A stretch of 64,000 bases of DNA from Roseisolibacter agri (GTDB lineage: Bacteria > Gemmatimonadota > Gemmatimonadetes > Gemmatimonadales > Gemmatimonadaceae): contig NZ_BRXS01000007.1 of NCBI RefSeq assembly GCF_030159095.1, forward strand, positions 124,001-188,000, written 5' to 3'. Of the stretch, positions 26,914 through 36,107 are shown piece by piece (within the stretch, counting starts at the first letter, position 1; each line of letters starts with the position of its first letter). Under the pieces are notes generated by a model, which did no database searches, was not told the DNA's origin, and saw nothing but the letters and a program-made list of their open reading frames with translations. Position numbers and translations under genes: made by a program.

Positions 26914-27623
26914 GGCGCGACGCCCCGCGCGCCGCCGCCCAGCAGCGCGACGATGCCGAGTCCCAGGCTGACGACGATCGCGATGCCGGTGCGGCCGACG
27001 ACGGCATAGCTGCCCGGCAGCAGCTCCGCGAACAGCAGGTAGACGAGCGCGCCGAAGCCCGCGCCCAGCGCCCACGGCAGCGCCGTCGGCAGCAGCGCGA
27101 CGAGCGTCGTCGTCGCGATCGCGAACAGCACCTGGCCCACGCGCGCGACGGTCGCCGCCCGCGCCGCGGCCGCGCCACCGCGCCCATCCGCGCGCAGCGC
27201 GGCGCCCAGCACCGCGCCCTCGGAGACGTTGTGGACGACGAGCGTGAGCGCGAGCACGAGGCCGAAGCTCGTCCCCAGCGCGACCGCGGCGCCGATGGCC
27301 ACGCCCTCGGCCGCCGAATGCCGGGCGCTCGCGCGGAGGGCGCCACGCGCGTCCGGCAGCGCGTCGACCGAGCGGAGCTCGGGGAGCCAGAGCAGGGTGC
27401 AGGCGAGCGCCGCGCCGGCCGCGGTCGCCCACGGGGCCCGCGCCACGCTCGGCGCGACGAGCGCGTAGGCGACGCCCAGCATCAGCCCGGCCGCGGAGGC
27501 GCCCGCCCACCCGAGCGCGGCCGACGACAGCCCGCCGCGGCGGGCGCCCACGGCGGCGCCGAGCCCCGCCGCGCCGACGGCGGCGGAGGAGAGCAGGAGG
27601 AGTTCGGGCAGGCGGGCGGGCAT
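26910..27623 (-). CDS. Second ZIP-family transporter paralogue
   Basis: 237 aa. It starts directly in a helix (LPELLLLSSAAVGAAGLGAA) and has about eight hydrophobic segments. ARHSAAEGVAIGA and VVHNVSEGAVLGAAL match the two ZIP metal-site helices, and FAELLPGSY the last. Compared with its partner, the first motif has Ala for Phe and the second has Val-Ser for Ile-Pro, so the site may differ in selectivity. First gene of the pair; FUSC-family gene is divergent, 102 bp away. Confidence 0.82.
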   Translation of the reverse strand: MPARLPELLLLSSAAVGAAGLGAAVGARRGGLSSAALGWAGASAAGLMLGVAYALVAPSVARAPWATAAGAALACTLLWLPELRSVDALPDARGALRASARHSAAEGVAIGAAVALGTSFGLVLALTLVVHNVSEGAVLGAALRADGRGGAAAARAATVARVGQVLFAIATTTLVALLPTALPWALGAGFGALVYLLFAELLPGSYAVVGRTGIAIVVSLGLGIVALLGGGARGVAP

Positions 27624-27713
27624 GGTCGGGGCGGGTGCAGCTTACCCGGCCGTCAGGAGCCCCGCCATGCCGGGACGCCCCGCGGTGCGCCGCACCCGAC
27701 GGCGGGACCGGAT

Positions 27714-27719
27714 TACAAT
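27714..27719 (+). promoter_or_regulatory. TACAAT -10 element, leaderless FUSC mRNA
   Basis: TACAAT ends six bases before the GTG at 27726, the same spacing as at 20187. No Shine-Dalgarno sequence is present. The -35 position carries no consensus. Confidence 0.55.
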
Positions 27720-27725
27720 GCGCTC

Positions 27726-29996
27726 GTGTCCGCCCTCTCCCGCTTCGTTCCGCCGACCGCCGTGCCGCGCCTGGAGCGCGCCCACGTGCCCGCCGTGGCG
27801 CTGCTGGCCGGGCTCCGCGCGGCCACAGCCACCGTGGTCCCGATCGTCCTCGCCGCGCTCCTCCGCCAGCCGCTGCTGATCTGGGCCGCGCTCGGCGGGT
27901 GGCTGACGTCGCTCGCCGATGCGGGCGGCGCGTACCGGACGCGGGCGCGCAGCATGGCGGCTTTCATCGTGGGCGGCGCGCTCACCTGTGCCGTCGCCTC
28001 GCTCGCGGGCGGGCACCGGACGCTGGCGCTCGTGCTGATCGCCGTCTGGGCGGGCATGGGTGGGCTGATGCGCGTGGGCGGCGACGCGGGCGCGGCGTTG
28101 GGGACCATGTTCGCCGCGACGTTCGTGGCGGCGCTGGCGACGCCCGCGGCCGACGCGCGCGAGGCCTGGCTCCGCGCCGCGCTGCTGGCCGCGGGCGGAC
28201 TGTCGGCGATGGTGCTGGCGCTCGTCGTGTGGCCGGTGCGCCCGTACGCGCCCGTGCGCGAGTCCGCGACCGCGGCGGTGCACGCGCTGTCGGCCCTCGC
28301 GCGCGGGTTGCGCGACGCCTTCCACGCCGCGGTGCGCGCGCCGCACGACGCGCACGCGCCCACCGATCCGCGCACGCCGTTCGGGACGCTCGCCCGCACG
28401 CGGCACGCGCCGGTGCGCGCCGCGCTGGAGGAGGCGCGCGTCACGCTCGCGCAGACGCGCCGCACGCGCCTGGCGACGAGTCGCGCGGCCGAGGACCTCG
28501 CGATCCTGCTGGAGCAGATCGACGAGCTGTTCGCGGCGCTGGTGGGCGCCGAGGGCGCGGTGGAGGCGGTGTCGCACGCGCCCGAGGTGGACGACACGGT
28601 GCGCGAGGCCATCGCGACGGTGCTGCGCCGCTTGCCCGAGGCGCTGGACGGGCTGGCCGCGTCGATCGCGACGAGCCGTCGCTCTGGAAAGCGGCCAGCC
28701 GGGCTCCCGGCGCTCGACGGCGCGGTGGTCGCGCTCTGGCAGCTGGTGGATCCGCTGCCCGGCGCGACGCCCGCCCGCCCGCTGGGCGAGCGCGTGGGGC
28801 ACGCCGCCGCGCTGCTGGAGCAGGTCGCGACGCTGGTGGACGCGACCTCCGACACGGTGGCCGCGATGCTCGCCGGGAACGACGACTCGGACGCCGCGCG
28901 GCCGTCGCGCGCGTGGGCGCCGATGGACGTGCTCCGCCGTGCCGCGAGCACCGTGGCGAGCGGCGTGCGCATGCTCGCCCATCCGGACCTCGTCACGCGG
29001 CGCCATGCGGCGCGCCTGGCCCTGACGGTGGCCGCGGCGCAGCTGCTGGGCGGGACGTTCCACGTCGCGCGCGCGCAGTGGATGACGACCACCGTGCTGC
29101 TCGTGCTGCAGCCGTACGCGGGCGCGACGTGGCAGCGCGGCGCCGCGCGCGTCGGCGGCACGGTGCTCGGCGGCGTGGTCGCGGCGGTGCTGGCGGCCGT
29201 GGTGCGCGACCAGCTCGCGCTCGCGGCGGCGATGTTCGTGCTCGCGGTGGCGGCGGTCGCGGTGCGGCGCATCGACTACGCGCTCTTCACGTTCTTCCTC
29301 ACGCCGCTGTTCGTGCTGCTGGCGGAGCCCGCGCTCGGCGACTGGCGGCTGGCGGGCGTGCGCATCGTCGACACGGTCACCGGTGGCGTGCTGGCCGTGC
29401 TGGCGAGCCGGCTGCTCTGGCCGACGTTCGAGTCGCAGGGGATCCCGACCACGCTCGGCGTGCTGATGGACCGCGTGCGCGAGAGCTTCGACGCCGCGGC
29501 GCGGTCGGCGGGGCTGCTGCCGGAGATCGCCGGCGGCGCGACGCACGCACGCGCGCGGCGTCGCATGGGGCTCGCCGCGAACATGGCCGATGCGGCGCTG
29601 GAGCGCTGGCTGGCGGAGCCGCGCGTGCAGCGCCACGACGCCGAGGCGCTGCTGACGATGCTGGCCGAGGTGCGCCGCGTTGGCGTCGCGTGCACGGGGC
29701 TCGCCGCGCTGCCGCCGCACGTGGGCGCGCCGCCGGCCGCGCTCGCGGAGCGCGCGGTCGCGATCGACGCGATGCTGGCGGACCTCGCGGACGCGGTGCG
29801 GACGGGACGCGCGCCGGCGCCCGCCGATCAGAGCGTCGTCGCGAGCGCGGCGGGCGCGTCGCGCCGCACCGCGGAGCACCACGTCGTGTCGGCCGCGGCG
29901 GGACCGCTCTCGCGCGTGGCGCGGCACGTGCTCGGACTCCACGGCGCGGCGGCGCGCCTCGTGGTCGCGGAATCCGACGCGCGAGACGCGGCCTGA
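27726..29996 (+). CDS. FUSC-family inner-membrane protein
   Basis: 756 aa from GTG 27726. An N-terminal cluster of about six helices (about 22-170) and a second cluster (about 435-570: WMTTTVLLVLQPYAGATWQRG, GGTVLGGVVAAVLAAVV, LFTFFLTPLFVLLAE) flank large cytoplasmic helical regions. The motif with PYAGATWQR-x-x-x-R-x-x-G-T is diagnostic of the FUSC/YccS/aromatic-acid-exporter superfamily. It may export aromatic acids or other anions. No membrane-fusion partner lies beside it, unlike AaeAB. It is convergent with the nicotinate phosphoribosyltransferase gene (25 bp gap). Confidence 0.88.
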   Translation: MSALSRFVPPTAVPRLERAHVPAVALLAGLRAATATVVPIVLAALLRQPLLIWAALGGWLTSLADAGGAYRTRARSMAAFIVGGALTCAVASLAGGHRTLALVLIAVWAGMGGLMRVGGDAGAALGTMFAATFVAALATPAADAREAWLRAALLAAGGLSAMVLALVVWPVRPYAPVRESATAAVHALSALARGLRDAFHAAVRAPHDAHAPTDPRTPFGTLARTRHAPVRAALEEARVTLAQTRRTRLATSRAAEDLAILLEQIDELFAALVGAEGAVEAVSHAPEVDDTVREAIATVLRRLPEALDGLAASIATSRRSGKRPAGLPALDGAVVALWQLVDPLPGATPARPLGERVGHAAALLEQVATLVDATSDTVAAMLAGNDDSDAARPSRAWAPMDVLRRAASTVASGVRMLAHPDLVTRRHAARLALTVAAAQLLGGTFHVARAQWMTTTVLLVLQPYAGATWQRGAARVGGTVLGGVVAAVLAAVVRDQLALAAAMFVLAVAAVAVRRIDYALFTFFLTPLFVLLAEPALGDWRLAGVRIVDTVTGGVLAVLASRLLWPTFESQGIPTTLGVLMDRVRESFDAAARSAGLLPEIAGGATHARARRRMGLAANMADAALERWLAEPRVQRHDAEALLTMLAEVRRVGVACTGLAALPPHVGAPPAALAERAVAIDAMLADLADAVRTGRAPAPADQSVVASAAGASRRTAEHHVVSAAAGPLSRVARHVLGLHGAAARLVVAESDARDAA

Positions 29997-30021
29997 GCGC
30001 TGAGCCGAGTCGCGCTCCGCG

Positions 30022-31530
30022 TCAGGCGGCGCCCGGCGCGCCGCGCATCTCCATCACCAGCGCGGTGCGGCGCTCGTGCAGGCCGAGCTCCAGCCCGACG
30101 GGATGACGGTGCGGGTTCACGAGGCGCTTGATGCCGCCGTGGAAGCCCGCGAGCTGCGATCGCGCGCGGACGCGCGCCGCATCCAGCGATTCGGCGTCGC
30201 GCACGCGCTTCCCCGCCTGCAGCGCGGGCACGAGCAGCGGCTCCCACGGCGTGCCGGCCGCGAAGCGGCGGCGACGCGTCGGGTCGAGCGGGTCGACCAT
30301 CACCGTGTCGCCGTCGGGCGGCGGCGCGTGCTCGTCGACGAGCATGTCGGCCGCGAACTGGCCCACCTCGCCCGGATCGCCGTCCTGCACGCGGTAGCGC
30401 CGCACCTGCAGCAGGCCGGGGATCGTCGTCTTCGCCGCCTGCTCCGAGACCTTCACGCGCGGGCTCCACGCGCCCGCGTCGTCGCGCATCGCGGTGAGCT
30501 TGTAGACCGCGCCGAGCGCGGGCTGGTCATAGGCGGTCGCGAGGCGCGTCCCGACGCCCCAGATCGTGATCGGCGCGCCCTGCTGCTTCAGCGACGTGAT
30601 GACCGTCTCGTCGAGATCGTTCGTCGCCATGATGGCAACGTCGGTCAATCCAGCCTCGTCGAGCATCCGGCGCGCCTGGCGGCTCAGGTACGCGAGGTCG
30701 CCCGAGTCGAGGCGGATCGCGTCGAGCCGGTGGCCTTCCGCGCGCAGGCGCAGCCCCGTGGTGATCGCGTTGCGCACGCCGTCGAGCGTGTCGTACGTGT
30801 CGACGAGGAGCACGACGTTGTTCGGCAGCGCGCGCGCGTACGCGTCGAACGCCTGGCGCTCGTCGTCGAACGCCATCACCCAGCTGTGCGCGTGCGTGCC
30901 GCGCACGGGAATGCCGAAGCGCTGCCCCGCGAGCACGTGCGACGTCGCCGCGCAGCCGCCGACGTACGACGCGCGCGTCGCGGACAGCCCACCGTCGGGC
31001 CCCTGCGCGCGCCGCAGCCCGAACTCCACCACCGGATCGCCGCCGGCCGCGAGGCACAGCCGCGCCGCCTTCGTGGCGACCAGCGTCGGGAAGCCCACGT
31101 GCACCAGCAGCGCCGTCTCGACGAGCTGCGCCTGCAGCAGCGGCCCGCGCACGCGCACGAGCGGCTCCGTCGGGAACACCACCGTGCCCTCGGGCACGAC
31201 GTCGACGTCGAGCGTCAGCCGCAGCTTCGACAGCGCGTCGAGGAAGTCGGGCGGGAAGAGCGTCGTGCCGTCGGCGCCGTGCAGCGACGCGAGGTAGGTC
31301 AGGTCCGCGTCGTCGAAGCGCAGCGCCTCGAGGTACGCCAGCGCCGGCTCGATGCCGCACGCCACCGCGTAGCCGCCGCCGAACGGCGCCGTGCGGAAGT
31401 ACAGGTGGAACGCCGCCTCGCGCTCGGCCCGGCCACTCCGCCAGTAGCCGAGCGCCATCGTGAGCTGATAGAGGTCGGTGAGGAGCGCGGAGTGCGCCGG
31501 ATCGGCGCCGGGCAGGGGCGGAGTGGTCAC
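30022..31530 (-). CDS. pncB: Nicotinate phosphoribosyltransferase
   Basis: 502 aa. Converts nicotinate, PRPP and ATP to nicotinate mononucleotide in the NAD salvage (Preiss-Handler) pathway. Seen: [15 protein letters not shown] at the N-terminus, [29 protein letters not shown] (substrate loop), [11 protein letters not shown] with the His that is phosphorylated during ATP hydrolysis, [24 protein letters not shown] and [11 protein letters not shown]. Length is normal. It is a single gene with no NAD-pathway neighbours. Confidence 0.96.
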   Translation of the reverse strand: MTTPPLPGADPAHSALLTDLYQLTMALGYWRSGRAEREAAFHLYFRTAPFGGGYAVACGIEPALAYLEALRFDDADLTYLASLHGADGTTLFPPDFLDALSKLRLTLDVDVVPEGTVVFPTEPLVRVRGPLLQAQLVETALLVHVGFPTLVATKAARLCLAAGGDPVVEFGLRRAQGPDGGLSATRASYVGGCAATSHVLAGQRFGIPVRGTHAHSWVMAFDDERQAFDAYARALPNNVVLLVDTYDTLDGVRNAITTGLRLRAEGHRLDAIRLDSGDLAYLSRQARRMLDEAGLTDVAIMATNDLDETVITSLKQQGAPITIWGVGTRLATAYDQPALGAVYKLTAMRDDAGAWSPRVKVSEQAAKTTIPGLLQVRRYRVQDGDPGEVGQFAADMLVDEHAPPPDGDTVMVDPLDPTRRRRFAAGTPWEPLLVPALQAGKRVRDAESLDAARVRARSQLAGFHGGIKRLVNPHRHPVGLELGLHERRTALVMEMRGAPGAA

Positions 31531-31582
31531 GCGCCCGCCCGGCGCACGCCGCGTGCCGGGCGGCGGGCGCGGCGGTCGGCGG

Positions 31583-32134
31583 TCAGAGCCGGACGGCCGC
31601 GGCGGCCCAGCCCTGCGGGTCGGCGTCCTGCTTGTGCAGCGTCGAGAGGTCCACCAGCACGCCGCCCGGATCGCGCCGCACGGCGAAGCGGTCCATGCCG
31701 CGCGTCGCGCGCCCCTCGATGAAGGTGCCGTCGGGCTGGTACTTGGACTTGTGCTTGGGACACTGGAACCGCCGGTCGGCGGCGAGCCAGCGCAGCGCGG
31801 TGTTCTGGTGCGGGCAGGCGAGGTTGAACGCGTACACCGCGCCCTGCCAGCGCACGACGATCACCTCGTTGTCGCGGTCGATCTCCGCGCCGTCGGCGGC
31901 GGGCACGGGATAGGTGCGCGTCTCGCCGTCGCGGCGCACGGGCGACGTGAAGGCGAGCGGCAGCGCGAACGCCTCCAGCGGCGAGGTGCCGAGCGCCACG
32001 AGCGCGGCGCCCGCGGCGGCGGCCGCGTGGCGCAGGAACGCGCGGCGGTCGGCGCCGATGGCGTCGGGCGCGGCATCGCAGGCCGTGCAGGCGTCGGGCG
32101 CGTTCGCGGCGCTCTTCGAGGGCGAGGACGACAT
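31583..32134 (-). CDS. Tat-exported Rieske [2Fe-2S] protein
   Basis: 183 aa from the ATG at 32134. A Cys-bearing N-terminus ([10 protein letters not shown]) precedes the twin-Arg signal [20 protein letters not shown] (about 32-52). The Rieske domain binds [2Fe-2S] through Cys107-x-His109 (CPHQNT) and Cys125-x2-His128 (CPKHKSKY). The two extra cysteines that form a disulfide in cytochrome bc1 Rieske proteins are absent. It is the last gene of a three-gene operon, 20 bp after a membrane protein, so it probably exchanges electrons with those membrane partners on the periplasmic side (inference). Confidence 0.92.
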   Translation of the reverse strand: MSSSPSKSAANAPDACTACDAAPDAIGADRRAFLRHAAAAAGAALVALGTSPLEAFALPLAFTSPVRRDGETRTYPVPAADGAEIDRDNEVIVVRWQGAVYAFNLACPHQNTALRWLAADRRFQCPKHKSKYQPDGTFIEGRATRGMDRFAVRRDPGGVLVDLSTLHKQDADPQGWAAAAVRL

Positions 32135-32154
32135 CGATCGGGAGATGATTCGGG

Positions 32155-32775
32155 TCAGACGTTGGAGAGCACGACGCCGGCGAGCACGGTCGCGACCCAC
32201 AGCACGAGACTGGCGATGGAGGCCGCGCGCAACCGGCGCCACCCGTCCACCACGGTCGTCGCGTCGCCCGCCGGCGCGGCGTTGACGGCCCGCTCCGCGG
32301 CTGCGAGGCGCGCGCCGTTGGCCAGCAGCAGCGCGACCAGCACGATCTTGACGTAGAGCACCGGCGACGCGACGAGGCCCTCGACGTCGGCAAGCAGCAG
32401 CATCACGCCGCTGCCGAGCATCACCAGCAGCGCGGCGACGACGGGGCGGTGCAGGGTGGCGAGCTCCCGCGCATGCCGCACGCGGTCGGCGCCGAGCGCG
32501 TCGTCGTCGCCGGCCTGCGGCACGCCGAGGCGCAGCGTGGTGCGGTCCGCGGCCACGGCGATCCCGCCGCCCAGGAGCAGCGCGCCCAGGTGCGCGAACA
32601 GCACCGCGCTCGAGACGGCGGCGGAGTCGGCGTAGAGCGACTGCCACGGCGCCATCAGCTCGGCCAGCCGCGCGACGAAGCCACCGCCACCGGCGGCCGT
32701 GTGCTGCGCCGCGGCCTGTCGCGCGGTGAGCGCGAGCAGCGCGATCGCCGCCGCGCGCGGTGCACGCGTGCGCAT
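32155..32775 (-). CDS. Four-helix membrane protein of the Rieske operon
   Basis: 206 aa. A Sec-type first helix (AAAIALLALTARQAAAQ), then four helices: FAHLGALLLGGGIAVAAD, LHRPVVAALLVMLGSGVMLLL, SPVLYVKIVLVALLLANG and ASIASLVLWVATVLAGVVLS. His residues at the start of the first two helices could bind haem, but pairing cannot be proven. Its ATG overlaps the previous stop by one base (TGATG). No named family recognised with confidence. The context implies a quinone or haem partner for the Rieske protein. Confidence 0.75.
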   Translation of the reverse strand: MRTRAPRAAAIALLALTARQAAAQHTAAGGGGFVARLAELMAPWQSLYADSAAVSSAVLFAHLGALLLGGGIAVAADRTTLRLGVPQAGDDDALGADRVRHARELATLHRPVVAALLVMLGSGVMLLLADVEGLVASPVLYVKIVLVALLLANGARLAAAERAVNAAPAGDATTVVDGWRRLRAASIASLVLWVATVLAGVVLSNV

Positions 32776-33380
32776 CAATGGCGGTTGAAGATCCACATGC
32801 CGATCACGCTGGCCGTCGACACCGCGACGGAGCCGAGCGCCACGTTCCGGTGCAGGCGCGCGTCGCCCATGTTGCCGTCCTTCGCGCGCGTGCCGAGGAC
32901 GCCCGTGGCGACGAAGCCCGCCTCGGCGCCCAGCATCGTGAGGCCGTGCAGCAGCCGACGCGTGCGCCCTTCGGCGACGCCGCGCGACTCCAGCAGGTTC
33001 CACACGCCCGTGACCGTGTTGGCGACGAACACCGTGCCGACCGCGCCGGCGACGATCGCGTGGTTGCGCCGCAGGCCCGCGTCCACCGGCTGCAGGCGGC
33101 GGCCGGCGTAGATGTCCGACTTCTGGTCGAACAGGCGGTCGCCCATCAGGTACTGGCCCGCGAACAGCGGCAGGATCGCGTAGCTCCCCCAGCGGTGCAG
33201 CCGGAGGCGCGTCTCGTAGCCCTCGCTCACCTCCACCGCGCGCGGGCGGCGCACGGTGTCGGCCGGCAGCGCGGGCACCGTGGCGGCGGCCGGCGCGGGG
33301 AAGACGAGCGGCGCGGGACGCGGCGTGGAGTCGCCGGACAGGGCGGCCGCGGCGGCGGCGAGCCAGAACGGAGAGGGCAT
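32775..33380 (-). CDS. His-rich four-helix membrane protein, first gene of the Rieske operon
   Basis: 201 aa. A short hydrophobic start (1-15), a Pro-rich stretch to about 45, then four helices. Each is preceded or entered by a His: LHRWGSYAILPLFAGQYLM, NHAIVAGAVGTVFVANTVTG, LHGLTMLGAEAGFVATGVLG and LHRNVALGSVAVSTASVIG. The regular His placement resembles cytochrome b561-type bis-His haem proteins, although the sequence does not clearly belong to that family. Together with the Rieske protein it could form a small periplasm-facing electron-transfer module. Confidence 0.78.
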   Translation of the reverse strand: MPSPFWLAAAAAALSGDSTPRPAPLVFPAPAAATVPALPADTVRRPRAVEVSEGYETRLRLHRWGSYAILPLFAGQYLMGDRLFDQKSDIYAGRRLQPVDAGLRRNHAIVAGAVGTVFVANTVTGVWNLLESRGVAEGRTRRLLHGLTMLGAEAGFVATGVLGTRAKDGNMGDARLHRNVALGSVAVSTASVIGMWIFNRH

Positions 33381-33481
33381 GGACGCGGGTCGGAGGAGCG
33401 GCGGTGGCGCGGCGGGCGAGGCGACGACGACGACGGTCGGCGCCCGGCACGCGGGCCGCCAGTCGTGAGGACGCTACGTGT

Positions 33482-34336
33482 TCACGAATTCATCCCATCG
33501 ACGACAACACCGTCGCCGACGTAAACCCTGCCTCCGGCCCGCACGAGGGCGTTCTGCGCGAACAGGACCTTGCTGCCGACCTTCCGGTAGCCGCTGAGGG
33601 TGCGCAGCGGCTCGCTGCCGCCGCGCGCCGTCTCGGGGTCGACGGTGGTCATGACGCAGCGCGCGCACGGCTTGACGAGATCCAGCACGACGTCGCCCAC
33701 GCGCGTGCGGCCCCACCCGTCCTCCGCGTACGGCTCGGCCGCCCCCTCGACGACGACGTTGGGGCGGAAGCGCTCCATCGACACCGGGTCCTGTCCCTGC
33801 GCGACGAGCCGCGCGTTCAGGTCGTCGAGCGACGCCTGCGACGCCACCAGCACCGGGAACGCGTCGGAGAACGCCGCGCGGTCGTGGGCGCCCGCGGTGT
33901 GGTGGTCGATGGGGCGGCGCGTCTCGTCGGGCATCCAGACCAGATGACACGGGCGGCCCAGCGCCTCCGCGAACCAGGCGTCGAGCTCGGGCGCCGAGTC
34001 GCAGGCCTCGACCTCATGCGCCCAGATGCGGACCTTGCGGCGGCGCGCGTCGGGCGGCGGCGGCGCGAGGTCCACCGTCGCGCCACCCGGCGCGTGCACG
34101 CGCACGGCGTGCGCGAGCGAGACGGGCGCCTCGGCATCGACGCCCGGCGGCGGCACGAGCGACGTGCGCAGCAGCGTCATGCCCGCGTCCTCGCGCTGCG
34201 TGAGGAAGACGCCCGCGTCGTCCACCAGCATCCAGCGGCGGTCGAGCGCGAGGCCGAGGTCACCCACGTCCGCGGCGGCGACGGGGATGCCGCGGAGCGA
34301 CTTCACGGGGTGGACGTGGAGGGAGCGGACGCGCAT
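33482..34336 (-). CDS. MOSC-domain protein
   Basis: 284 aa. MOSC N-terminal beta-barrel (about 1-120: RVRSLHVHPVKSLRG, LALDRRWMLVD, FLTQREDAGMTLL) and the MOSC domain (about 130-280: RFRPNVVVEGAAEPYAED, LVKPCARCVMTTVDPET with the conserved Cys). The YcbX/mARC type binds molybdenum cofactor and reduces N-hydroxylated compounds with electrons from a ferredoxin or flavoprotein. No C-terminal ferredoxin domain is present. The nearby Rieske operon is on the same strand but is not obviously coupled. Confidence 0.92.
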   Translation of the reverse strand: MRVRSLHVHPVKSLRGIPVAAADVGDLGLALDRRWMLVDDAGVFLTQREDAGMTLLRTSLVPPPGVDAEAPVSLAHAVRVHAPGGATVDLAPPPPDARRRKVRIWAHEVEACDSAPELDAWFAEALGRPCHLVWMPDETRRPIDHHTAGAHDRAAFSDAFPVLVASQASLDDLNARLVAQGQDPVSMERFRPNVVVEGAAEPYAEDGWGRTRVGDVVLDLVKPCARCVMTTVDPETARGGSEPLRTLSGYRKVGSKVLFAQNALVRAGGRVYVGDGVVVDGMNS

Positions 34337-34347
34337 CGGCGGACGAA

Positions 34348-34402
34348 GAGGCGGAGAACGGAACGGCGGAGGACGGACCGACGTGAAACGATGAAGCGGA
34401 AG
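34348..34402. repeat. Palindromic repeat family B, half copy
   Basis: Matches one arm of the element at 50071-50240 (GAACGGCGGAGGACGGACC followed by GTGAAACGATG), with an internal deletion. It lies between the MOSC start and the end of the glycosidase gene. Confidence 0.65.
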
Positions 34403-34437
34403 CGTCGGAGATGCGAGCTATCGGGCGCTCCGGACGG

Positions 34438-35985
34438 TCAGGCGCGGCGGATGGCGAGCGCCAGATCCGCGACCAGCGGGACGTCGGCGACGCGGAGCGC
34501 ACCGCCCGCGTGATCGACGACGCGCTGCTCCCGCGCCTCTCCGGCCACCGGGTCCCAAAGCGTCACCCTGTACGTGCCCGGCGCGAGCCCCGGCACCTCG
34601 ACGGCGACGAGCCGGGCGGGCACGTCGCGCCGCAGCCGGCCGTCGTCGGTGCGCTGGTCCGCACGCAGCAGGTGGACGACGGCCTGCGAGGCGTCGCCGC
34701 ACGCGAACGCGGCGCACTCGCCGCCCCGGAGCCGGACGACGGGCGCGCCCGTGGGGTGGGCCGACGGACGCGTCGTCACCATCCGCAGGGGCACTCCCGA
34801 GCGCGCGTCGCGCACCAGCAGCGCGTCGCGGAGCGGCCGGCGCCGGAAGCACGTCCAGTCGAGCAGCGGGAGGAAGCGGGACAGCGCGAGCTGCGCGGCG
34901 CGCATCCCCTCGGTGAGCGTGTGCGGATGGCGGTTGGGCCACCGCATGCCCCCGCCCGCGCCACCCGCCGCGAGGTGCGCCCACTGCATGTGCCGGAAGT
35001 ACTCGTCGTCGAACGGCGCGGGCAGCGTGCAGCCCCGGTCCTTGAAGGTGTGGATGGGCCCGTGCTCGCTGTCGAGGAAGGGGCGATCGTCGGGAATCGC
35101 GGCGAGCGCCTGCTCCACGAGCGCGCCGGTGACCACGGCGGGCGCGATCGTATCGCGCGGGGCGTCGATCGTCCGCTCGGCGTAGAAGTGCGCGCTCGCG
35201 AAGTCGAGCGTGGGGTGCGCGAAGACCAGCTCGCGCAGCGACGGGCGACGGCGCAGCTCCGGACCGAACACCGAGACCGTCTGCAGGTGCGACCGGCCGT
35301 GGACGCGCACCTCGAGCTCGCGCAGCGACCCGCTCACGTCGGAGACGTAGTCGTGCATCGCCGCCTCGTCGTCGCCGGCCTGCGCGGGGTGCAGCTCGTT
35401 CCACAGGTCCCAGGCGAACAGCACGCCGCTCCCGCCCCAGCGCTCGGTGGCGAACGCCAGCCGCCGCTTCACGTACTCGCGCGTCTCGCGGCAGACGAGG
35501 AACTGCGTGCGGTGCGCGCACGGCCCACCGTGGCGGCGGTTGTACGGATGGCGGTGCCAGCGCTGCCAGTGGAAGAACGTGTCGAACGGGGTGAGCAGGA
35601 TGCGCATCCCGATGCGCGCGCAGATGGCGAACAGGTCGTCCCAGAGCCTCACCATCGCCGGAACGAAGCGCCCCGCGGGCCGCTCGAAGTAGCGATGCTC
35701 GCCCTGGCAGTACTCCAGCATGAGCCGGAGGACCGTGACGCCCAGGCCGCGCAGGCGGAGCAGGTGCGCCTCCACACCGGCGAGGTCGCGCCGATGGAAG
35801 AGCCCCGCCAGCTCCGGCCAGGTGACCGCCTCGTTGGCGCCGACCGGCGTCCAGGACTCGCCCGTGTCGAGCACGAAGTACGGCGCGCGCGGCGCCCGCA
35901 TCACCCAGGGCAGGGGCTCGAGCTTCGGGCGCACGGGAGCGGGCCGCCGGTCGGGACGGACCGGTGGCGCGACGAGCGGGGACAT
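34438..35985 (-). CDS. Glycoside hydrolase, clan GH-A (GH5-like)
   Basis: 515 aa from the ATG at 35985. A (beta/alpha)8 domain at about 30-350 with acid/base Glu197 in FAWDLWNELH and nucleophile Glu307 in LDSEHGPIH. The 110-residue spacing and the NE motif are those of clan A (cellulase/mannanase-like). Substrate-site residues include VTVLRLMLEYCQGEHRYFE and TPFDTFFHWQRWHRHPYN. The C-terminal beta domain (about 400-515: LAPGTYRVTLWDP) resembles a carbohydrate-binding or Ig-like tail. There is no signal peptide, so it is intracellular unless another route exists. The substrate is unknown. Confidence 0.87.
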   Translation of the reverse strand: MSPLVAPPVRPDRRPAPVRPKLEPLPWVMRAPRAPYFVLDTGESWTPVGANEAVTWPELAGLFHRRDLAGVEAHLLRLRGLGVTVLRLMLEYCQGEHRYFERPAGRFVPAMVRLWDDLFAICARIGMRILLTPFDTFFHWQRWHRHPYNRRHGGPCAHRTQFLVCRETREYVKRRLAFATERWGGSGVLFAWDLWNELHPAQAGDDEAAMHDYVSDVSGSLRELEVRVHGRSHLQTVSVFGPELRRRPSLRELVFAHPTLDFASAHFYAERTIDAPRDTIAPAVVTGALVEQALAAIPDDRPFLDSEHGPIHTFKDRGCTLPAPFDDEYFRHMQWAHLAAGGAGGGMRWPNRHPHTLTEGMRAAQLALSRFLPLLDWTCFRRRPLRDALLVRDARSGVPLRMVTTRPSAHPTGAPVVRLRGGECAAFACGDASQAVVHLLRADQRTDDGRLRRDVPARLVAVEVPGLAPGTYRVTLWDPVAGEAREQRVVDHAGGALRVADVPLVADLALAIRRA

Positions 35986-36107
35986 GAGCGGGGCGAGCGG
36001 TGTGGGGGACGGCGCGCGCAGGGGCGCGGAGAGGGCGGCACGTGCGCCAGTGCAGTGCCACCGCCGGCGCGAGCGCGCGAGCGCCCGTGGCCGGTCGTCC
36101 GTGCCGG

